Shown: piece after piece, positions 47,081 through 54,879 of the stretch
Layout: every line of letters begins with the position of its first letter
Position numbering within the stretch: the first letter of the stretch is position 1
Assembly (NCBI RefSeq): GCF_003589745.1
Contig: NZ_CP032364.1
Location: 310,001-374,000, forward strand
Reading direction: 5' to 3'
From: Lachnoanaerobaculum umeaense
GTDB lineage: Bacteria; Bacillota; Clostridia; Lachnospirales; Lachnospiraceae
Length of the DNA: 64,000 bases
Notes under the pieces: model-generated
What the model saw: only the letters and a program-made list of their open reading frames with translations
What the model was told of the DNA's origin: nothing
Databases searched by the model: none
Made by a program: the position numbers and the translations under genes

Positions 47081-48313
47081 ATGGATAAAAAAGAAAGAAG
47101 TGCGTATTTTTGGAATATGCTTGGCAGTTTGGTATATGCTATTACAAGCATGTTGCTGGGTGTGGCGGTAACAAAACTTGCAGGAGCATATGCGGGAGGA
47201 ATATTTTTCTTCGGATTTTCCACTTTGGGTCAACAGCTTTATATAGTTTCATACTTTGGAATGCGACCTATACAGGTTACAGATATTGCAAATGAATATA
47301 CATTTGGAGATTATTTAAGATTAAGGGCTATAACTTCATTTATTGCAATTTTGGCAGGATTTATATATGTACTTTTTATTGCAAAGGACAGATATGTATT
47401 TGAAGTATATATGATATTGTCACTTTATAAGATTCTTGACGGGTTCTGTGATGTATTTGAGTCAGAGATGCAAAGACAGGACAGACTGGATATAACAGGA
47501 AAAGCAACACTTTTTAGGACAATATTTTGTGTAGGCATATTTCTGGTCGCTTTGGTAGTTTCAAGGGATTTGAAGCTTAGCTCTTTGGTATTATTGCCAA
47601 GTATAGTGATTGCAGCAGTAATTTTTGATATACTGCCATTGATGAAATTAAAACCGGATATAGTTATAAAAAAGGCCTCCTATATATCACTGATACATAA
47701 GAGTAAATGGCTCTTTTTAGGAGCTTTTATAGACCTATATATTTTTGCAGCAGCAAAGTATGCTGTAAATTTTAGACTTGGCGGAGAGTTTAACAGCTAT
47801 TTTAGTATTATATTTATACCTACCTCTATAATAAATCTTATGGCAGGGTTTATAATAAGACCTATACTTACAAAGCTTTCATTACTCTATAAGATGGGTA
47901 ATAAAAAGAACTTTCTATCCACCATATCAAAAATCACAGTATTTATATTTGTAGCCACTTTATTTGGAATGCTTATGGCATATACTTTAGGTATTCCGGT
48001 ACTTAAGTTTGCACTTGGCGATGTTGGAAATGTATTGGAGCCATATAAAAAGGCATTGGTTTTGGTAATACTTGGTGGAGGACTTTATGCCATAGTGAAT
48101 TTGGGATACTATTGCCTTGTGATTTTTGAAATGACCGGAATTATATTTTTAATATATGTTGTAGGAGCTATATTTGCATATTTTATCAGTGATTTTATGG
48201 TAAGAAACTTTGCAATGAATGGAGCAGCTCTTGCGTATATGATAACAATGTCATTATTAACTGTATTTTTCCTTGTAGCAGTGATTTTTGGACTTAGAAA
48301 GGTTAAAAAATGA
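47081..48313 (+). CDS. Second MOP-superfamily polysaccharide flippase-like protein
   Basis: A 410-residue protein with about 11-12 membrane helices. The start (YFWNMLGSLVYAITSMLLGVAVTKLAGAYAGG) matches polysaccharide-biosynthesis membrane proteins. It is the second flippase-type protein in the operon and has little visible similarity to the one at 44603. The two may export different units or one may be a polymerase-like component. Confidence 0.72.
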   Translation: MDKKERSAYFWNMLGSLVYAITSMLLGVAVTKLAGAYAGGIFFFGFSTLGQQLYIVSYFGMRPIQVTDIANEYTFGDYLRLRAITSFIAILAGFIYVLFIAKDRYVFEVYMILSLYKILDGFCDVFESEMQRQDRLDITGKATLFRTIFCVGIFLVALVVSRDLKLSSLVLLPSIVIAAVIFDILPLMKLKPDIVIKKASYISLIHKSKWLFLGAFIDLYIFAAAKYAVNFRLGGEFNSYFSIIFIPTSIINLMAGFIIRPILTKLSLLYKMGNKKNFLSTISKITVFIFVATLFGMLMAYTLGIPVLKFALGDVGNVLEPYKKALVLVILGGGLYAIVNLGYYCLVIFEMTGIIFLIYVVGAIFAYFISDFMVRNFAMNGAALAYMITMSLLTVFFLVAVIFGLRKVKK

Positions 48314-49245
48314 ATTTAGTAGATGTTATAATACCTACATACAAGCCGGATAAAAGATTTTTGATATCGGTAAAAAGACTTCTGGCTCAGACTGTGAAGA
48401 TTGGTAAAATTATTATTATAAATACCGGTAAAGATCTGTGGGATAAAAGCGGTGTTGAAGATAAGCTTAATAGACTTTTTGAAAACAGTACTACAGAGTT
48501 TTGTTTGGAGCATATAGAGAAAGAGGAGTTTGACCATGGAGCCACCAGAAATCTTGGAGTGTCAAAATCAAAGTCTGAGTATTTTATATGCATGACTCAG
48601 GATGCGGTATGTTTTGATAAGAAAACTGTTGAATATTTGCTCAGAGGTATGGATAAATCTATCAAAATGACATATGCGAGACAGGTGCCGGATAAAAGTG
48701 CAAATAAGATAGAAAAATTCACAAGAGAGTTTAACTACCCTGTAGAGTCTATGATAAAATCATTTAATGAAAAAGAAACTTTGGGAATAAAGACATATTT
48801 TGCTTCAAATGTATGTGCAGCCTATGAAAGAGAGACTTTTGATGCTTTGGGCAGATTTGATACGGGAGAAATATTGAACGAGGATATGCTTTTCGCATAT
48901 AAGCTTATAGAGCATGGTTATTTTATAAAATATGAAGCATGGGCAAAGGTAATACATTCTCATAACTACAGTGGGAAGAAGCAGTTTATGAGAAACTTTG
49001 ATATAGGAGTTTCACAGAGCAGCAATCCTGATATTTTTAATAATATAAAAAGCGAGAGTGAAGGTAAGAAGATGGTATTGCAGACCTTGAAATATCTACT
49101 GTCTACACACTCGTATATCAGTGCAATCAGGCTTATATACATAAGTGGTTGCAAATATGCAGGTTTTTTGATGGGCAAGAACTTTAAAAAATTGCCAAAG
49201 AGCCTAATAAAGAAATGCAGCATGAACAGAGATTTTTGGAGATAG
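48310..49245 (+). CDS. GT2-family rhamnosyltransferase-like glycosyltransferase
   Basis: A 311-residue protein. DVIIPTYKPDKRFLISVKRLL, EFDHGATRNLGVSKSKSEY and MTQDAVCFD are typical of rhamnosyltransferases of the RfbF/RgpF type; FDHGATRN is especially diagnostic. It fits use of dTDP-rhamnose. Start overlaps the previous stop (ATGA). Confidence 0.83.
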   Translation: MNLVDVIIPTYKPDKRFLISVKRLLAQTVKIGKIIIINTGKDLWDKSGVEDKLNRLFENSTTEFCLEHIEKEEFDHGATRNLGVSKSKSEYFICMTQDAVCFDKKTVEYLLRGMDKSIKMTYARQVPDKSANKIEKFTREFNYPVESMIKSFNEKETLGIKTYFASNVCAAYERETFDALGRFDTGEILNEDMLFAYKLIEHGYFIKYEAWAKVIHSHNYSGKKQFMRNFDIGVSQSSNPDIFNNIKSESEGKKMVLQTLKYLLSTHSYISAIRLIYISGCKYAGFLMGKNFKKLPKSLIKKCSMNRDFWR

Positions 49246-49247
49246 AT

Positions 49248-49943
49248 ATGGCTGATACATTAGTGATAATACCGGCGTTCAATGAAGAAAAGAATATTGT
49301 AAATGTGATAGAGAGGCTCACAAGTACGCTTGATGATGTTGACTATGTAATAGTAAATGACGGTTCTGCCGATAATACTTCCAAGATTTGCAGAGAAAAT
49401 AATTTTAATATTATTGACCTACCGGTTAATCTTGGACTTGCAGGTGCCTTTCAAACCGGTATGAAATATGCCCACAGGCATGGCTATAAGTATGCAGTAC
49501 AGTTCGACGGAGACGGACAGCATAGACCTGAATACATACCTACAATGAGAAAAAAATGTGAAGAATGTGATATAGTCATTGTGTCAAGATTTGTCACTAA
49601 GAAAAAACCTTTTACTCCAAGGATGCTTGGTTCCAGACTAATTAGTTTTGCTATAAAACTTAGTACCGGTGTCACTATAAAAGACCCTACATCAGGTATG
49701 AGAATGTATAATAAAAAGCTTATTGCAGAATTTGCCCTTAGATTAAACTATGCCCCTGAGCCGGATACTATATCATATCTTATAAAGCAGGGTGTAAGGG
49801 TATGTGAGATACAGGGTGAGATGGATGAAAGAGTGGCAGGAATCAGCTACCTTACCCCTATAAATGCAGCAAAGTATATGTTTAGAATGTTATGCTCCAT
49901 TATATTTATTCAAAGTTTTAGAGAGAAGAAAAAAATACTATGA
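49248..49943 (+). CDS. GT2-family polyprenyl-phosphate-type glycosyltransferase
   Basis: A 231-residue protein resembling dolichol-phosphate mannose synthase-like GT2 enzymes: LVIIPAFNEEKNI, VNDGSADNTSK, VQFDGDGQHRPEYI (Asp-x-Asp) and DPTSGMRMYN. No C-terminal membrane helices are present. ATG 49248 follows GGAGATAGAT and is chosen over an ATG 33 bases upstream inside the previous gene. The DUF2304 gene that starts at its last codon is a common partner. Confidence 0.85.
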   Translation: MADTLVIIPAFNEEKNIVNVIERLTSTLDDVDYVIVNDGSADNTSKICRENNFNIIDLPVNLGLAGAFQTGMKYAHRHGYKYAVQFDGDGQHRPEYIPTMRKKCEECDIVIVSRFVTKKKPFTPRMLGSRLISFAIKLSTGVTIKDPTSGMRMYNKKLIAEFALRLNYAPEPDTISYLIKQGVRVCEIQGEMDERVAGISYLTPINAAKYMFRMLCSIIFIQSFREKKKIL

Positions 49944-50302
49944 CGATAATACTAAGAATAGGTTTGATTTTAATATCAATAATATCATTTATTGTAATTA
50001 TAAGAAAAATAAGAAAGTCAAAGATAAGGATAGAAGATGGACTCTTCTGGGTGAGCTTTTCCATCATATTGATAGTCTTTGCAATATTTCCTAGGATTAT
50101 TTATTTTATATCAGATTTGCTGGGAGCAAAGTCTCCGGCAAATATAGTTTACCTTATAATAATAGGGATGCTTTTAGTAAAACTCTTTTTTATGAGTATA
50201 CAGATGTCACTTTTGGAAAATAAGATGGTAAATCTTGCTCAGGAGATGTCACTTAAGGAGAAAGAAGATAGGGATAGAATAGAATATTATTATAGTAAAT
50301 AA
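49940..50302 (+). CDS. DUF2304 membrane protein
   Basis: A 120-residue protein with three membrane helices (about 3-20, 35-55, 70-92) and a helical, charged C-terminus. This matches DUF2304, which almost always follows a Dpm1-like GT2 gene and probably tethers that enzyme to the membrane. The start overlaps the upstream stop (ATGA). It is the last gene of the operon. Confidence 0.85.
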   Translation: MTIILRIGLILISIISFIVIIRKIRKSKIRIEDGLFWVSFSIILIVFAIFPRIIYFISDLLGAKSPANIVYLIIIGMLLVKLFFMSIQMSLLENKMVNLAQEMSLKEKEDRDRIEYYYSK

Positions 50303-50338
50303 AGGGGTATCAATGATGAGGGTGATACCTCTGTTTTT
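50303..50338 (+). terminator. Terminator of the polysaccharide operon
   Basis: AGGGGTATCA pairs with TGATACCTCT across a ten-base loop and is followed by GTTTTT. Confidence 0.7.
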
Positions 50339-50361
50339 AGTTTTAGATAAGCAGGTTATCA

Positions 50362-50389
50362 ATTTAAGTATGTTAAAGGAGGGTAATAA
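50362..50389 (+). repeat. 28-base fragment matching the interior of the 51347 Rpn gene
   Basis: The stretch containing TTAAGTATGTTAA then GGAGGGTAATAA matches 51935-51959 inside the intact Rpn gene, with one added base. It sits just upstream of the antitoxin gene and is probably a scar of an earlier Rpn copy. Confidence 0.5.
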
Positions 50390-50494
50390 ATAATTTTAGT
50401 TACTAAACGACTTATTATCGGTTATAATGTAAGTGAAATGCTTTACAAACAGGTGCAAATAGAATACAATAAAGTTAAAGGAAGGAGGATGATT

Positions 50495-50752
50495 ATGGCA
50501 CAAATTAGTTTGAGAATTGATGATGATGTGAAGGTAAATGCAGAGAAAGTATGCAAAGATATTGGAATGTCAATGTCTACAGCAGTAAATATCTATTTGA
50601 AAAGGCTGGGGTCAGAGAGACGAATACCATTTGAAGTGTCGGCGGATCCTTTTTACAGTAAAGAGAATATAGATGAATTGGAGAGGAGAGTTGCCAATAT
50701 TCGCACAGGAAAAAGTGTGTTAAAAGAACATGACTTAATAGGAGTTGAATGA
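50495..50752 (+). CDS. relB: RelB/DinJ-family antitoxin
   Basis: An 85-residue ribbon-helix-helix antitoxin. The N-terminal QISLRIDDDVKVNAEKVCKD and GMSMSTAVNIYLKRL form the DNA-binding part; the C-terminal half wraps the toxin. ATG 50495 lies six bases after GGAGG and is chosen over upstream in-frame ATGs. It would repress its own promoter. The stop overlaps the toxin start (ATGATG/TGA). Confidence 0.9.
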   Translation: MAQISLRIDDDVKVNAEKVCKDIGMSMSTAVNIYLKRLGSERRIPFEVSADPFYSKENIDELERRVANIRTGKSVLKEHDLIGVE

Positions 50753-51015
50753 TGCGAAAACTATGGGATGATAATGCATGGGAAGAATATCTGTATTGGC
50801 AAACACATGATAAGAAGATTTTAAAGAAAATCCATAGGTTATTAGTAGATATTGATAGAAATGGATATGAATGTACCGGAAAGCCTGAGCCACTTAGTGG
50901 AAATCTTTCGGGATATTGGAGTGTTCGTATTGATGAGAAAAATCGAATCGTATTTAGACTATGTGAGAACAGTATTGAAATAATACAGTGTGGCTCTCAC
51001 TACGGTAATAAATAA
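50749..51015 (+). CDS. yoeB: YoeB/Txe-family mRNA interferase toxin
   Basis: An 88-residue toxin. Marks are WDDNAWEEYLYWQTHDKK, LLVDIDRNGYECTGKPEPL, YWSVRIDEKNRIVFR (catalytic Glu/Arg region) and a terminal CGSHY with the catalytic His-Tyr. It is a ribosome-dependent endoribonuclease neutralised by the antitoxin. A 3' relic of a close paralogue lies at 3691-3879. Confidence 0.93.
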   Translation: MMRKLWDDNAWEEYLYWQTHDKKILKKIHRLLVDIDRNGYECTGKPEPLSGNLSGYWSVRIDEKNRIVFRLCENSIEIIQCGSHYGNK

Positions 51016-51070
51016 GAGTACGGTGGAAAATATATAAAGAGACTGTTTGGAAATGATAGCAATAAGAAAG

Positions 51071-51103
51071 GGGTTTTGTGACTTATTTTGAGTCACAAAA
51101 CCC
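51071..51103 (+). terminator. Strong hairpin after the toxin gene
   Basis: A perfect 13-bp stem GGGTTTTGTGACT / AGTCACAAAACCC with a seven-base loop. A second perfect hairpin, GTGGGTTGA / TCAACCCAC, follows at 51131-51152. The first could end the toxin transcript. The rest of the gap to 51346 is AT-rich, with nothing else recognised beyond the ribosome site of the next gene. Confidence 0.55.
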
Positions 51104-51346
51104 TAAATTTTGGTTCTATGTCAAGTGTTGGTGGGTTGATTTTTCAACCCACTTCTTAAGTAGAAGGATAGTGGAATTAATCTTTTATACCAGGTTAATG
51201 AGGTATTGTACTAAAGTATATTGCATTAATCAACAATATTTATTATAATAGTTGAAAATATAGATCATTATATCTAGTGATTCTATAATTATATTTCTTA
51301 TATTTTCTAATTCATAAAATAAAAGTTCTATTTATAAAGGAGGTTT

Positions 51347-52222
51347 ATGTCTGAGAGGTCTATACAAAAGTTCAAAGAATATATACAAAAGTTAAATCCC
51401 ATTGATGATATTATATTTAGAAAGATGGCAGAGAATAAGGAGTTTTGCGAAGAAATATTAAGGGAGTTTTTGCAAGATTATCATCTAAAAGTATTAAATA
51501 ATAAGTCGCAATATGCTATAACTAATATAGACAGACGATCGGTTATACTGGATGCTTATTGTGAACTAAGAGATGGAAGAAGGATAAATATTGAGGTTCA
51601 AAATGCTGATAATGTAAATCACCAAAAAAGAGTGAGATATTACAGCAGCGTACTGACTACAAGCCTGATGAAAAAAGGAGAGAACTTTGATAATGTGCCG
51701 GAAGTGTGTATGATATATATCTGCAACTTTGATATCTTTAAAGAAAATAAGAGTTTATATCTAATAAAAAGAGTGATAGATGGTAGCTACACAGAAGTTG
51801 ACAATGGACTTAAGGAAATATATATCAGTGCGAATATAAATGATGGTACTACACTATCTGAGCTAATGGAAGTTTTTACAAAAGATGATTGTTACAGTGA
51901 AAATTTTCCTGTAACATCCAAGATGAAATATGATTTTAAGTATGTTAAGGAGGGTAATAAGATGACAGATGCAATGAAGGAACTATACGACATATTTAAA
52001 GAGGATATGGATCAGGAGTTATTGGAAAAATCTAAAAAGAAGTGGATAAAAGAAGGAATAAAAGAGGGCAGAAAAGAAGGTGCGATAAATACATTACTTA
52101 TACTGGTAAAAGATGGGATAATATCTGTAGAAGATGCTGCAAAAAGAGCAAATATAAGCGTAAGCAAGTTTGAGAAGTACTTAAATAAAAAATGTAAAGG
52201 TACAGACAATATTATTGCGTGA
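51347..52222 (+). CDS. Rpn-family PD-(D/E)XK nuclease/transposase, canonical type
   Basis: A 291-residue protein with the classical PD-(D/E)XK core: the N-terminal NPIDDIIFRKM helix, Asp69 in VILDAYCE, and Glu83-x-Gln85 in INIEVQ. The Gly/Lys/Glu hinge (KEGIKEGRKEG) and C-terminal helices (INTLLILVKDGIISVEDAAKRANIS) resemble those of the tandem copies at 757 and 1934, whereas the catalytic domains differ. AAGGAGG precedes ATG 51347. Fragments of close relatives are scattered to 54878, so this gene family has been mobile or recombining here. Confidence 0.85.
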   Translation: MSERSIQKFKEYIQKLNPIDDIIFRKMAENKEFCEEILREFLQDYHLKVLNNKSQYAITNIDRRSVILDAYCELRDGRRINIEVQNADNVNHQKRVRYYSSVLTTSLMKKGENFDNVPEVCMIYICNFDIFKENKSLYLIKRVIDGSYTEVDNGLKEIYISANINDGTTLSELMEVFTKDDCYSENFPVTSKMKYDFKYVKEGNKMTDAMKELYDIFKEDMDQELLEKSKKKWIKEGIKEGRKEGAINTLLILVKDGIISVEDAAKRANISVSKFEKYLNKKCKGTDNIIA

Positions 52223-52302
52223 TATTGAAAACACCTAGGATACTGAAAGGTGTCCTCTTTCGTAAGAAATATGAATCAAATACAGCTTTATATATTGGTT
52301 GA

Positions 52303-52998
52303 ACTTTAATATGGTATTTATCTTTAGATGAAATATTAAGATATGGGGATGTATTAAATATTATACAGGCAGATGAGAAAGATAGAGTTGTAGAAAGGAA
52401 AGATGTACCTCTGTTTGATAAAGATGCCTTTAGAGAAGCTATAATTAATGCATTCTTACATAATAAGTGGGTAGAAATGAATGAGCCCATGGTAACTATT
52501 TACTCTGATAGGATAGAGATTCTATCAAGGGGAACAATACCTCAAGGACAGACTGTTGAAGGATTCTTTTTAGATGAGTCCATTCCTGTTAATAAAAAAT
52601 TATCAGAGATTTTTTTGCAGTTGCATATCAGTGAGAAGACCGGTAGAGGAGTTCCTAAAATTACAGAAAAATATGGAAAAGAAGCATTTGAATTCAGAGA
52701 AAATTCTATTATTGTAAAAATTCCGTTTAATTGGATTAATATCATGTATGATAAAGAGGGTAATAAAGAGGGTAATAAAGAGGGTAATAAAGAGGCTGGT
52801 TATTCGGATTTAAATGAGACGGAAAAGATTATACTTAAAGAAATAAAAAGCAACCCTAATATTACCAAGAGAGAGATCCAAGAAAAAATATGTAAAGGAA
52901 AGACTGCAATAGATCGTGGAATTTCCAATTTAAAAGAAAAAGGATATATAGAGCGTATAGGTTCAAATAGAAAAGGTTATTGGAAAATACTTATATAA
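52303..52998 (+). pseudogene. 5'-truncated ATP-binding transcriptional-regulator-like gene (AlbA-2/RecG-like family)
   Basis: From 52303 the frame is open and reads as the C-terminal half of the 'ATP-binding/RNA-binding domain' family often annotated as RecG-like regulators. It has REAIINAFLHNKW, YSDRIEILSRGTIPQG, and LHISEKTGRGVPKI, then a winged helix (LNETEKIILKEIK...ITKREIQEKI). An in-frame TGA at 52300-52302 interrupts a further short homologous stretch upstream, and the N-terminal AlbA-type domain is missing. The part from ATG 52477 could still give a 173-residue protein. A four-residue GNKE repeat links the ATPase-like and winged-helix parts. Confidence 0.75.
52753..52797 (+). repeat. 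12-bp in-frame tandem repeat (GNKE units)
   Basis: AAAGAGGGTAAT repeats three times in full plus nine bases. Each unit encodes Lys-Glu-Gly-Asn. Length change keeps the frame, so it could vary the linker between the two domains of the decayed regulator. Confidence 0.8.
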
Positions 52999-53004
52999 AG
53001 CTAT

Positions 53005-53086
53005 TATAATGTTCCGGAAGTTTGTATGATATATATTTGCAATTTTGATATATTCAAAGAAAATAAGAGCTTATATTTAATAAAAA
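53005..53086 (+). pseudogene. Internal fragment of an Rpn gene
   Basis: The stretch encodes NVPEVCMIYICNFDIF then KENKSLYLIKR, matching the intact Rpn gene at about 51695-51775 with silent and near-silent changes. Nothing before or after it continues the homology. It lies directly against the first copy of the 136-bp repeat. Confidence 0.8.
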
Positions 53087-53217
53087 GGGGTGATATCGTA
53101 TGAATGTTTGAGGTGGATAATAATATTTTTGTAAGGGGATTTAGTTATATTTATTGTGATGTTTGATGAGCTTTTGATTCAGTAATATATTATTAAGGAA
53201 GTGGGAAAAGAATATGA
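53082..53217 (+). repeat. 136-bp direct repeat, copy A (upstream region and ATG of a lost gene)
   Basis: Matches 54880-55015 with a single G/T difference. In copy B this segment is the upstream region and start codon of the secreted protein at 55012. In copy A the ATG at 53214 is followed by only 13 codons that run into a hairpin, so the gene body is missing. Confidence 0.85.
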
Positions 53218-53220
53218 GGA

Positions 53221-53241
53221 GGCTGTCAGGAAATGACAGCC
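53221..53241. terminator. Hairpin after repeat copy A
   Basis: GGCTGTCA / TGACAGCC with a short loop, similar to the terminator at 55706-55730 after the intact secreted-protein gene. It also lies just beyond the stop of the minus-strand PIN toxin gene. Confidence 0.5.
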
Positions 53242-53251
53242 CCACTGATTT

Positions 53252-53671
53252 TTAATAATCATCTTCATTTAAAATAATATCAAGCATTTGCCTTGGAGTT
53301 ACAATAAATGTCTCAGCTGGAAAATGTTTTATATTTCCTGTCACCATCCAAGCCTGAGTTGATTCTCTCTGTTCCATAACAACCTCGTAAAAAACTACAT
53401 CTTTAGGATCAGGTAAATCTATATCAATATGAGTTTCATTAATATACAGTCCTTTTTGATTAAATTCGTTTATAATATCATCTACGATATCATTAGGTAA
53501 ATGAAATTTTGGACGCAATAAAACATTTCTATATTCTGATTCGATTTCTTTATTCAATACAGGTATAATTTTACCATTAAATGCAAACTCAATAATAGTT
53601 CTAGGAATAGAATTATGCTTTAATACTGCAGAAACAAGAACATTAGTATCGATGACTACAAAATACTTCAT
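53252..53671 (-). CDS. PIN-domain toxin, putative toxin component family
   Basis: A 139-residue PIN-domain ribonuclease. The first acidic residue is Asp8 in VVIDTNVLVSA; further acidic positions lie in the middle and at VTGNIKHFPAETFIVTPRQML, the typical C-terminal block of this PIN toxin family. The glutamate-rich segment DPKDVVFYEV carries another metal ligand. It likely cuts RNA. The gene follows its antitoxin by two bases on the minus strand. Confidence 0.85.
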   Translation of the reverse strand: MKYFVVIDTNVLVSAVLKHNSIPRTIIEFAFNGKIIPVLNKEIESEYRNVLLRPKFHLPNDIVDDIINEFNQKGLYINETHIDIDLPDPKDVVFYEVVMEQRESTQAWMVTGNIKHFPAETFIVTPRQMLDIILNEDDY

Positions 53672-53673
53672 AA

Positions 53674-53952
53674 TTACTTTCTTGCCTCTGATATTTCTGC
53701 ATTTATCTCATCCAATGACATATTGGAAATATTATATTCCTCTGCAATCTTGCCGGCTTTATCTAAAGCTTTTATTCCTGGTGTATCGGTGTTGTTAAGC
53801 TTCATACTAAATGGAATACCCTGTTCCTGATTTAGTCTTGACATACACATTTTAAGGTATGACGGAAGTGTGAGCCCAAGCTTATCAAGAATTTGTATAG
53901 ATTTAATTTTTTCAGTGTCTTCTGTTCTAAATTGGATAAGTGTACTTGCCAT
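53674..53952 (-). CDS. RelB/DinJ-like antitoxin of the PIN toxin
   Basis: A 92-residue protein with a DinJ/RelB-like ribbon-helix-helix N-terminus (STLIQFRTEDTEKIKSIQIL, LGLTLPSYLKMCMSRL) and an acidic helical C-terminus. ATG 53952 has GGAGG eight bases before it and is preferred over an ATG 15 bases upstream. DinJ/RelB antitoxins more often partner RelE-type toxins, so the pairing with a PIN toxin is notable. Confidence 0.8.
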   Translation of the reverse strand: MASTLIQFRTEDTEKIKSIQILDKLGLTLPSYLKMCMSRLNQEQGIPFSMKLNNTDTPGIKALDKAGKIAEEYNISNMSLDEINAEISEARK

Positions 53953-54036
53953 ATTTAATACCTCCAAATATAAAATATTTCTATAAATCTAGCATAACAC
54001 AGATGTAATCTTATGTAAATGTTTGATTGCAGATTG

Positions 54037-54165
54037 GGGCTGTGTATTATAGAAAACCAAAATATCCTGACAAAGTCACAAAGCCAAAATGCCTTGTACT
54101 TGTCAGGATATTTCTATTTTGTTCTGCGGGAAGTAAAATTACTTATTTCCCGACAGCCCTTTTTT
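54037..54165. other. Multi-branched inverted-repeat element
   Basis: An outer stem GGGCTGT (54037-54043) / ACAGCCC (54153-54159) encloses two hairpins. One is a perfect 14-bp stem AAATATCCTGACAA (54060-54073) / TTGTCAGGATATTT (54100-54113). The other is a bulged stem within 54127-54151 (CGGGAAGTAA... TTACTTATTTCCCG). Six T residues follow. It could be a structured RNA, a compound terminator or a small non-autonomous mobile element. It lies in the 377-base gap between the antitoxin (53952) and 54330, where I see no other gene. Confidence 0.5.
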
Positions 54166-54329
54166 ATTGCAATGCACTTGTATAATATATATATTTTTGC
54201 TATACCTATTTTAGAATTGCTTTGAATACAGTATTATAGATCTGAGTTGACCATATAGAGAAAAAAAGCGTAATATACAGATATATAATAAGTAAAAAGT
54301 GCTTTTTAAATGGTTATGGGGTAGATAAT

Positions 54330-54713
54330 ATGTTGGTTAATATTACAGTAGAGAATTTTAAGTCTTTTGATAAAAAAGAAGAATTGTCTATGATTTCATC
54401 AAGTAAATTTATTGAAGAATGCAGTAATATATGGTGCGAATGCTTCAGGAAAATCAAACTTGGTTAAATCATCGGAGTTTATAAAAGATGTAGAGCATGA
54501 CAGGATGATTATAGTTTTTGACGGGGATATTTTTGAAGAAAAAGTAGAAGGTCATGATAAACTGATAGAAGATATTGAAAAGAGGGATATAGCGGCAGTT
54601 TCTAATCCTAATTTTGAATTATTTTTGTTACTTCATAAAGAAGGAAGCTATGAAGATTATATAAAAGGCAGAATCAGTAGTAATATAGGGTCGATTATAA
54701 AAGAAAATCCATT
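54330..54713 (+). pseudogene. Relic of AAA ATPase / RloB-like defence pair, fused by deletion
   Basis: ATG 54330 opens MLVNITVENFKSFDKKEELSM, the N-terminus of AAA-family ATPases of the RloA/AbiL-like type. A small deletion shifts the frame before the P-loop (GANASGKSN, read from 54412). After about 12 more codons the sequence jumps to IIVFDGDIFEEK and SNPNFELFLLLH, which resemble the C-terminal half of RloB proteins. So a two-gene unit has lost most of the ATPase and the start of the second gene. The open frame ends at 54729, in sequence derived from an Rpn gene. Confidence 0.65.
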
Positions 54714-54878
54714 GATCAGGAAGTATTAGAAAAATCTAAAATAAGTAGATAAAAGAGGGTGGAAAAGAAGTTGTGATAAATAAATTACTTACTACGTGTA
54801 AAAGATGGAATAATTTCCATATAAGATGCTGAAAAAAGAGTAATATAAGCGTAAGTAAGTTTTAAAAATATTTAAATG
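54714..54878 (+). pseudogene. Decayed 3' end of an Rpn gene
   Basis: From GATCAGGA onward the DNA follows 52010-52190 of the intact Rpn gene, but frameshifts and base changes break the hinge and C-terminal helix codons. It joins the RloB-like relic on the left and the 136-bp repeat on the right. Confidence 0.75.
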
Positions 54879-54879
54879 A

